Source of the DNA: Spirochaetaceae bacterium
GTDB taxonomy: Bacteria > Spirochaetota > Spirochaetia > Treponematales > Breznakiellaceae
Direction of reading: 5' to 3'
NCBI GenBank assembly: GCA_031257135.1
Contig: JAIRPH010000139.1
Coordinates: forward strand, 1-11,031
Length of the DNA stretch: 11,031 nt
The notes below the pieces were generated by a model. That model was not told where the DNA came from and did no database searches. It saw nothing but the letters and a program-made list of their open reading frames with translations. Position 1 is the first letter of the stretch. The number at the start of each line of letters is the position of its first letter. Below, piece by piece: positions 6,814 through 11,031 of this stretch. The position numbers were made by a program, and so were the translations under genes.

Positions 6814-7806
6814 ATGAAATATACGATTACGGGTTTGGCTGTTTGTTTTGTCCTTTCCGTAGCAAGCATTTGCGCTCAGGAACTGGAAGGCGAAATAATG
6901 CTAAAAAGTTTTCAGCACGTGTACCCGGATAAAGTGGAAGCCGTAGCGTTCATTGACGGAGACTGGACCATAAAAGTCGGCGATGCCCTCTTTTATTGGT
7001 CTCATGGCAGACTTCTTCCCCCGGAACTGCGGCATAACTGGGAAGAATACCGGTCCCAGATGTTTTCTGTGTACCCCAAAGATATTCCCGATCCCGCGGA
7101 CTATTCCCCGGAAACCCTAGAAGCCCTGCAAGCCCAAGGCGCCCGCGAAGCCCGGCTCGATATGGATGACCCTTACATGGGCTTTCAGTCCGCCTTATAC
7201 GGAGGGTCCACAAGGACGGAAATAGAAACTCATCAGGTAAAGGCGGTTTTCTTGGGCAAGAACATTGTCATCCATGAGGATATTGTAGAACCCCTAAGCC
7301 GAGTAGAACAGCAGATTAAGGCTCTCGCTCAGGAGAACCGCGAAATCGCCGAGTTTGTGACTTCTCTGGATTCTATCGGAGGCTATAACTGGAGACCGAT
7401 ACAAGGGACCCGCCGGCAGAGTTATCATAGCTGGGGATTAGCTCTGGATATTCAGCCCAAACAGTTAGGGAATAAAGTCATGTATTGGTTTTGGGAGCGG
7501 ATATTCAACAGCGACTGGATGGCGGTCCCCCGGGATAGGCGATGGATTCCTCCGGCGGAAGTGATTCGGGCATTTGAAAACGAAGGATTCATCTGGGGCG
7601 GACGATGGGCGTTATACGACAATATGCACTTCGAGTATCGTCCCGAACTCCTTGAAGCGAACCGGCTCCTTGCGGTTCAGGCGGCGGATGTTCAGCCCTC
7701 TTATGCCGAAAACGCCCCGGACTTGCATCACCTGTATCCCGGAAACGTTATTCCTCCGATCCCGTTCTGGGAACGGCTCCTGATCTATCTGGGACTGAAA
7801 AAGTGA
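6814..7806 (+). CDS. Exported M15-family zinc peptidase (D-Ala-D-Ala carboxypeptidase-like)
   Basis: This 330-residue protein begins with a signal peptide: Lys2, a hydrophobic core at about 6-19, and likely cleavage after Cys20-Ala21. The lipobox is poor because Ile precedes the Cys. The C-terminal half holds the M15 (VanY/M15_4-like) zinc site: His205 and Asp212 in S-Y-H-S-W-G-L-A-L-D, and His272 in M-H-F-E. Families with this site cleave D-Ala-D-Ala or related peptidoglycan peptides, so a cell-wall role in the periplasm is likely; the exact bond is unknown. About 130-180 residues precede the recognisable domain, longer than in minimal M15 enzymes, and I do not recognise that part. ATG 6814 is preferred to the adjoining TTG 6811. 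The gene has its own terminator and appears monocistronic. Confidence 0.85.
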   Translation: MKYTITGLAVCFVLSVASICAQELEGEIMLKSFQHVYPDKVEAVAFIDGDWTIKVGDALFYWSHGRLLPPELRHNWEEYRSQMFSVYPKDIPDPADYSPETLEALQAQGAREARLDMDDPYMGFQSALYGGSTRTEIETHQVKAVFLGKNIVIHEDIVEPLSRVEQQIKALAQENREIAEFVTSLDSIGGYNWRPIQGTRRQSYHSWGLALDIQPKQLGNKVMYWFWERIFNSDWMAVPRDRRWIPPAEVIRAFENEGFIWGGRWALYDNMHFEYRPELLEANRLLAVQAADVQPSYAENAPDLHHLYPGNVIPPIPFWERLLIYLGLKK

Positions 7807-7844
7807 CGGCTATACTTCGAGAATTACTCTCAGCCGATTTTTTT
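7807..7844 (+). terminator. Rho-independent terminator after the M15 peptidase gene
   Basis: Directly after the TGA stop, CGGCT (7807-7811) pairs with AGCCG (7832-7836), with a short inner GAG/CTC pairing, and a run of seven T follows (7838-7844). The outer stem is only 5 bp, but the position and T-run make termination likely. Confidence 0.65.
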
Positions 7845-7958
7845 CAGATTATCCTTGCAATGCCGTCTGAACTACAGTAATCTATACAATAAATGCATTT
7901 TTTAATACGCGTTTTTCTAAAAAGGTGGGGAATTCCTCAAGCCGGATTAGGTTTTCAT

Positions 7959-7971
7959 AGGAGTTTTTGTG
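7959..7971 (+). promoter_or_regulatory. Ribosome binding site that sets a GTG start
   Basis: AGGAG (7959-7963) lies 5 nt before GTG 7969. It is among the clearest Shine-Dalgarno sequences in the window and fixes the non-ATG start of the glycosidase-like gene. In the 120 bp upstream, TACAAT-like -10 sequences exist near 7888 but no matching -35 box was found. Confidence 0.7.
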
Positions 7972-9483
7972 ATAAAACGTGATTTTCCTAAAATTCACTT
8001 TTACGATCAGGATTTTGTTGATATTTATGATAAAACCTGGGCGTGGATTCAAGATTGCTGGAATGCGGTAGGAGACCGCCCGCAGGAAAGACCTGAACCA
8101 ACCGAAGAGATGAGGAACGATATGTCCGGCGCGGATATTTCGCCTGATAAACCCTCAAGTATCGAAGGAAAATTCTTTTCTTATCCCGGCAGTCCGGTTA
8201 TTCAGCAGGCGGACGCCATTTTTTCCTCGTTTTTTTTGGTTTACTCAAACCGGATTTATCAGGCTCATCCGACGTTGGATGTGTTTTACGATAGACAGGA
8301 ACCGAACGGGGCGATCCGGTCAGCCTATACTATCGAAACAGGGCTTTCCGCGGCGATGGAACCGGATAATCCCGAAGGAGTCGGGCTTCCCCTCTTCGCA
8401 TGGGCTGAGTTCAATCTGTATCATAAATCAGCCAACAAAAAACGGGTTAAAGACGTCCTGCCGATTCTCCAGCGTTACATGGAATGGATTGACCTTTCCT
8501 TCAAACAACCTAACGGGCTTTATCGGGTTCCCTTGAGCGCGACCAGTATGGCTAACGCCCCGCAGGAGGGAGTCGTCTATCCGATGGATTTCAATACCAT
8601 GATAGCCATTAATGTTTTGTATATGTCGGCTTTAGCGGATATCCTCAATGACAAGGAATCGAGTTTTCACTATAAACGACGCTACTTTTCCTTAAAAACC
8701 CGGATTAACGCCCTCATGTGGGACCCCGGCGATGGATTTTACTACGATCTCGATCAGAATGAAAAGCGGATTCCGGTGAAACTGCTGTCCGGCTATTGGG
8801 CGCTCTTGGCGGAAATCCCTAACGACGATAAGGCGGAACAGCTCATCGAAAAGCTCCAAGACCCGCGGTTTTTCGGCGCGCCTCATCCCTTTCCCACAGT
8901 GGCGGTAAACGAGCCGCTGTTCGACGAGTCAGGACGAGGCTACCGAGGGGCGGTCTTTCCCCACATGACCTTCATGGTAATTAAGGGGCTTGAACGGTAT
9001 CAGCGGTGGGATTTAGCCCGGGAATGTGCGATCCGGCACCTCTATTTTGTGCTGGATTCCATGAATCCCGAAGGGACCGCGTCTCATCACAATCTCAAAG
9101 GACAGCTCTGGGAAGCCTATCTTCCCTTGAAAGAAGGTCCCGCGCAGTGGCCGGAACGCCCGGACTTCCCGCGGGTGCAGTATCTCACCTACGACGCGCT
9201 TTCCACCATTTGTTTGACCATCGAGAACATCGTCGGACTGTTTATCTCGCTTCCCCGGAAGACCGTAGACTGGATTATCCCTAATTTGGAGATTATGGGC
9301 ATAGAAAACCTCTCGCTTAAAAAAAATATGATTACGATTCTCTCCAACAAAAGCGGCAGAGGCTGGGAAATCCACATGGAAAGCGAAAAACTGTACTACT
9401 TTACCATCAATATTCTTGGAAAAAAGAAGAAGACCCTCCCGATTCCTTCAGGAAAGTGTTCCATGCTGATTGATAAGTTGTGA
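7969..9483 (+). CDS. Six-hairpin glycosidase-like protein (MGH1 / GH63-GH37-like fold), substrate unknown
   Basis: This 504-residue protein has no signal peptide and is probably cytoplasmic. Its central part resembles the alpha/alpha six-barrel of trehalase, GH63 and mannosylglycerate hydrolase-like enzymes. Supporting motifs are L-P-L-F-A-W-A-E-F-N-L-Y (140-151), Y-P-M-D-F-N-T (204-210), M-W-D-P-G-D-G-F-Y-Y-D (250-260), G-Y-R-G-A-V-F-P-H-M (324-333) and W-E-A-Y (381-384). Glu382 is the likely general base. Where relatives usually read G-M-D-N-x-P-R, with the acid Asp, this protein reads S-M-A-N-A-P-Q (193-199), so the canonical acid seems absent. The last 75-80 residues look like a beta-sandwich cap. 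Possible substrates include compatible solutes such as trehalose or glucosyl- or mannosylglycerate, but none can be assigned. It stands alone between a terminator and moaC. Confidence 0.65.
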   Translation: MIKRDFPKIHFYDQDFVDIYDKTWAWIQDCWNAVGDRPQERPEPTEEMRNDMSGADISPDKPSSIEGKFFSYPGSPVIQQADAIFSSFFLVYSNRIYQAHPTLDVFYDRQEPNGAIRSAYTIETGLSAAMEPDNPEGVGLPLFAWAEFNLYHKSANKKRVKDVLPILQRYMEWIDLSFKQPNGLYRVPLSATSMANAPQEGVVYPMDFNTMIAINVLYMSALADILNDKESSFHYKRRYFSLKTRINALMWDPGDGFYYDLDQNEKRIPVKLLSGYWALLAEIPNDDKAEQLIEKLQDPRFFGAPHPFPTVAVNEPLFDESGRGYRGAVFPHMTFMVIKGLERYQRWDLARECAIRHLYFVLDSMNPEGTASHHNLKGQLWEAYLPLKEGPAQWPERPDFPRVQYLTYDALSTICLTIENIVGLFISLPRKTVDWIIPNLEIMGIENLSLKKNMITILSNKSGRGWEIHMESEKLYYFTINILGKKKKTLPIPSGKCSMLIDKL

Positions 9484-9491
9484 CCTGCCAA

Positions 9492-9506
9492 AATCCGCGC
9501 CGGATT
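9492..9506 (+). other. Short hairpin after the glycosidase-like gene
   Basis: AATCCG (9492-9497) and CGGATT (9501-9506) form a perfect 6-bp stem with a 3-nt loop, starting 9 nt after the stop codon. No T-run follows, so it is not a standard intrinsic terminator. It may stabilise or attenuate the transcript. Confidence 0.4.
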
Positions 9507-9521
9507 AAAGCTATTTCGTTC

Positions 9522-9550
9522 TTGTATTGAATCTGAAAAAGGTATATATC
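9522..9550 (+). promoter_or_regulatory. Candidate moaC promoter, very close to the start codon
   Basis: TTGTAT (9522-9527) and TATATC (9545-9550) are 17 bp apart. The -10 box ends 8 nt before the ATG at 9559, so transcription would start about 2 nt before the start codon. No Shine-Dalgarno sits at a usable distance; AAAAAGG is about 16 nt away. This again fits a leaderless message. Confidence 0.45.
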
Positions 9551-9558
9551 TTGTAAGC

Positions 9559-10029
9559 ATGGAAATGACGCATTTTGACGCCCGGGGCAATGCGGTTATG
9601 GTTGATGTTTCCGGCAAGGAAATAACCCTGCGGACCGCGTCAGCTAAGGGACATATCGTTGCCGCCGAGGAAACCCTGAAGGCGGTTCGGGAAGGCTCTG
9701 CCGCTAAGGGCGATGTGCTGGGCGCCGCCCGGATTGCCGGCATTATGGCGGCGAAACGGACCGCCGAGTTGATACCGCTCTGTCATCCTCTCCAGTTCGA
9801 CGCCTGTACCATAGACTTCGAGATTCTGGAAGGACGCATTGAGGCGTTCTGCCGAGTGAAGCTGGCTGGAAAAACCGGCGCGGAAATGGAAGCCCTTACC
9901 GGCGTATCCGTGGCGTTGCTTACTATCTACGATATGTGCAAAGCGATAGATCGAAGCATGGTTATCAGCGGGATTCGGCTTTGGGAGAAATCCGGCGGAA
10001 AAAGCGGACATTTTATCCGTACCGAATAA
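9559..10029 (+). CDS. moaC: Cyclic pyranopterin monophosphate synthase MoaC
   Basis: This 156-residue protein is a full-length MoaC, which converts the MoaA product (3',8-cyclo-7,8-dihydro-GTP) into cyclic pyranopterin monophosphate in molybdenum cofactor synthesis. Family signatures are M-V-D-V-S-G-K (14-20), K-G-D-V-L (50-54), L-I-P-L-C-H-P-L (71-78), E-M-E-A-L-T (109-114), L-T-I-Y-D-M-C-K-A (121-129) and K-S-G-G-K-S-G (144-150). By alignment with E. coli MoaC the active-site set is Lys50, His76, Glu109, Glu111, Asp125 and Lys128. All are present at a nearly constant offset. ATG 9559 is used; the second Met codon (9565) is an alternative because neither has a clear Shine-Dalgarno. No other moa, mog or moe gene lies in the window, so the rest of the pathway must be elsewhere. 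Confidence 0.97.
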   Translation: MEMTHFDARGNAVMVDVSGKEITLRTASAKGHIVAAEETLKAVREGSAAKGDVLGAARIAGIMAAKRTAELIPLCHPLQFDACTIDFEILEGRIEAFCRVKLAGKTGAEMEALTGVSVALLTIYDMCKAIDRSMVISGIRLWEKSGGKSGHFIRTE

Positions 10030-10172
10030 CCGAACCGCCCCCTCCGCGGCGCATTTCAAGCCCTTAAACTGACGCCTGACGCAGGCTTCGGAGACGACGT
10101 TTCGGGGCAATGGCGTATAACCTCTTTATCCGATTGACAAATACGCCTTTTCAACGATATGGTGCTTTTAAG
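10030..10172. other. Non-coding spacer between moaC and the 21-bp array
   Basis: I see no convincing gene here. A short hairpin GCCTG-ACG-CAGGC lies at 10074-10086 without a T-run. The heptamer ACGCCTT (10143-10149) is the inverse of AAGGCGT at 10316-10322, so the two copies flank the following array as inverted repeats. Confidence 0.5.
10134..10163 (+). promoter_or_regulatory. Candidate promoter reading into the 21-bp repeat array
   Basis: A perfect consensus -35 TTGACA (10134-10139) is followed 18 bp later by TATGGT (10158-10163, four of six bases matching). Transcription would begin near 10170, just before the first repeat at 10173. If used, it would make an RNA consisting mainly of the repeats. 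Confidence 0.4.
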
Positions 10173-10317
10173 TAGAACGCTCTGGAACTTCCATAGAATA
10201 CTACGGGACTTCTGTAGACTTCTACGGAACCTCTGTAGAACGCTACAGACATCTTGGAGAACGCTACGGGACTTCTGTAGAACACTACGGACTGCTTGTA
10301 GAAGCCTACGGAAGTAA
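10159..10317 (+). CDS. Possible 52-residue heptad-repeat peptide overlapping the 21-bp array (doubtful)
   Basis: An ATG at 10159 opens a 52-codon frame ending in TAA at 10315-10317. It reads as heptads of the type R-T-L-R-D-F-C, rich in Arg, Leu and Cys. No Shine-Dalgarno precedes it, and the ATG lies inside the candidate -10 box, so that promoter could not express it. A 21-bp repeat stays open in any frame that lacks a stop in the unit, so openness is weak evidence. A second plus frame (10172-10372, V-E-R-Y-G-T-S heptads) is also open but has no start codon. I list this as a possibility only. Confidence 0.15.
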   Translation: MVLLSRTLWNFHRILRDFCRLLRNLCRTLQTSWRTLRDFCRTLRTACRSLRK

Positions 10318-10319
10318 GG
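10173..10319 (+). repeat. Seven imperfect 21-bp tandem repeats
   Basis: Seven consecutive units of exactly 21 bp start at 10173, 10194, 10215, 10236, 10257, 10278 and 10299. The consensus is TAGAAC, one variable base, CTACGG, then GACTTCTG. AGA at unit positions 2-4, CT at 8-9 and G at 13 are invariant. The last unit decays into the right flank. Several junctions form GTAG-N4-CTAC mini-hairpins, the strongest being TCTGTAG-AACG-CTACAGA (10232-10249, 7 bp). It is not a CRISPR array because there are no spacers. Inverted copies of ACGCCTT/AAGGCGT flank it. Confidence 0.93.
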
Positions 10320-10482
10320 CGTTATACATCTGCCCGTGCTGGGAAAACAATAAGGGCGAGAAGGGTCCGTAGGGCGAGATTTACAAGGCGATTATCCCCT
10401 AAATATAAGGCGGGGGCGGAATCCCCGCGTTACTGTTCGGGTACGCCTTGAAAAAGCCGCCAATTAGGGCATACTCTGCGTT
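10320..10482. other. Non-coding stretch with a GC-rich hairpin before the methyltransferase
   Basis: GCGGGG (10410-10415) pairs with CCCCGC (10423-10428) across a 7-nt loop. No T-run follows, so it is not a typical terminator. A further TACGCCTT (10442-10449) is the inverse of the AAGGCGT at 10316-10322. No gene with a usable start was found here. Confidence 0.5.
10448..10475 (+). promoter_or_regulatory. Candidate methyltransferase promoter, very close to the start codon
   Basis: TTGAAA (10448-10453) and CATACT (10470-10475) are 16 bp apart. The -10 box ends 7 nt before the ATG at 10483, so transcription would begin at or next to the start codon. No Shine-Dalgarno is present. The decamer TTAGGGCATA (10464-10473) also occurs upstream of the M15 gene at 6768-6777. 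Confidence 0.45.
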
Positions 10483-10941
10483 ATGGAGTTTTGGGACTGC
10501 CTGAACGAGACATTACGCCCGCAAGAGACCGAAAAGACAACAGTCCTCGACCTGTTCGCGGGCGCGGGCGGTTTATCTCTGGGCTTCGAGGCGGCGGGCT
10601 TCAAGACCATAGGGTATGAAATGGACAGGGCGGCCTGCGAAACCTGGAATAAAAATCTTTCCGGTATATGCCATGAAGCAAAGCTGTCCCCCGGTTTTGA
10701 ATACCCGCAAGCGGATATAGTCATAGGCGGCCCGCCCTGCCAGCCCTTCAGCGTGTGGGGCTATCAAAAGGGAGCGGCGGACGGCAGGAACGGTTTCCCT
10801 ATTTTTGTGGACGCGATACGGCAGTTACAGCCTTCCCTTTTTCTTTTTGAAAATGTCCGCGGACTGTTGTATGCGAATAAGGGATATTTTGAAATTGTCA
10901 TAAACGAATTAAGAAAATCGGTGGTGATCCAGAAAGTATGA
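10483..10941 (+). CDS. N-terminal fragment of a cytosine-5 DNA methyltransferase, probably truncated
   Basis: The 152 residues match the first half of the catalytic domain of C5-cytosine methyltransferases, which transfer methyl groups from S-adenosylmethionine to DNA. Visible motifs are motif I D-L-F-A-G-A-G-G (23-30) for cofactor binding, motif II around Glu46, motif IV G-G-P-P-C-Q-P-F-S (82-90) with nucleophile Cys86, and motif VI E-N-V (123-125). The frame ends at TGA, followed at once by TAG. Motif VIII, the target recognition domain and motifs IX-X are missing, whereas the family normally exceeds about 300 residues. It is therefore a truncated pseudogene, or less likely the first part of a split enzyme. 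The last residues (from about 144) no longer fit the family, placing the break near 10912-10941. The recognition sequence cannot be inferred. A restriction-modification or orphan origin and recent transfer are likely. Confidence 0.8.
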   Translation: MEFWDCLNETLRPQETEKTTVLDLFAGAGGLSLGFEAAGFKTIGYEMDRAACETWNKNLSGICHEAKLSPGFEYPQADIVIGGPPCQPFSVWGYQKGAADGRNGFPIFVDAIRQLQPSLFLFENVRGLLYANKGYFEIVINELRKSVVIQKV

Positions 10942-10944
10942 TAG

Positions 10945-11031
10945 GCATTAAACGAAGCCATAATTGAGGTAGTGGAAAGCCATATTAAAGGCTTTCCAAT
11001 GATTGAAGAGCTTCTTGGAAAAACAGCAGGT
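10945..11031 (+). other. Unidentified open frame running off the right edge
   Basis: After the TGA-TAG pair the same frame reopens for 29 codons to the last base. It contains E-A-I-I-E-V-V-E-S-H-I and G-F-P-M-I-E-E-L-L-G-K. Possible starts are GTG 10972, with GAGG too close at 10966-10969, and ATG 10999. The composition looks coding, but I recognise no family. It could be the start of a neighbouring gene or the tail of whatever interrupted the methyltransferase. Confidence 0.3.

Noticed and set aside
7941..7949. Nonamer GCCGGATTA shared with 9499-9507
   Set aside because: Nine bases in two intergenic sites are compatible with chance, and at 9499 it is part of a hairpin.
9640..10110. 156-codon minus-strand frame opposite moaC
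   Set aside because: It mostly overlaps moaC, whose active-site residues are intact. No Shine-Dalgarno or family features are seen.
10173..10319. CRISPR array
   Set aside because: The repeats are contiguous 21-bp units without spacers, are degenerate, and no cas gene is present.
10410..10428. Intrinsic terminator before the methyltransferase
   Set aside because: The GC-rich stem is good but no T-run follows on either side.

Overview
The window (about 50-55 % GC in most coding parts) is chromosomal bacterial DNA. Its core is a minus-strand proteostasis operon in the classical order trigger factor (tig), clpP, clpX, lon. To the right, on the plus strand, lie a secreted M15-type zinc peptidase, a cytoplasmic six-hairpin glycosidase-like protein and moaC. 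At the right edge is the front part of a cytosine-5 DNA methyltransferase. Protein style and gene mix suggest a host-associated, moderate-GC spirochaete of the Treponema type, but that is an impression from protein sequences; no rRNA or tRNA is present to confirm it.

Layout. 1-94: an 8-bp tandem repeat cut by the left edge. 95-331: an AT-rich spacer ending in a good sigma70-type promoter. 332-736: a small membrane-anchored coiled-coil protein of unknown function, converging on lon across a 47-bp T-rich gap without a clear hairpin. 784-6580 (minus): tig, then a 196-bp gap with a candidate internal promoter, then clpP, clpX and lon, with overlapping junctions (17 nt clpP/clpX; ATGA clpX/lon). 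6581-6813: a divergent promoter region. 6814-7806: the M15 peptidase, followed by a hairpin-plus-T-run terminator. 7969-9483: the glycosidase-like gene, with a GTG start and a clear ribosome binding site. 9559-10029: moaC. 10030-10482: a 453-bp stretch with no convincing gene, holding seven imperfect 21-bp tandem repeats, a GC-rich hairpin and promoter-like elements. 10483-10941: the methyltransferase fragment, which stops after motif VI. 10942-11031: an unidentified open frame running off the edge.

How the genes fit together: trigger factor handles nascent chains at the ribosome, ClpXP and Lon degrade unfolded or tagged proteins, and joint transcription links folding and degradation. The plus-strand genes look like separate transcription units with no shared pathway. 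The parts most worth a second look are the two tandem arrays, which differ in unit but share a right-hand flanking motif (TAAGGCGTT ... ATAC ... TGCCC), several start codons placed only 7-9 nt after a -10-like box (possible leaderless mRNAs), a glycosidase-like protein that seems to lack the usual catalytic acid, and the broken methyltransferase. I did not find a clear new multi-gene system.
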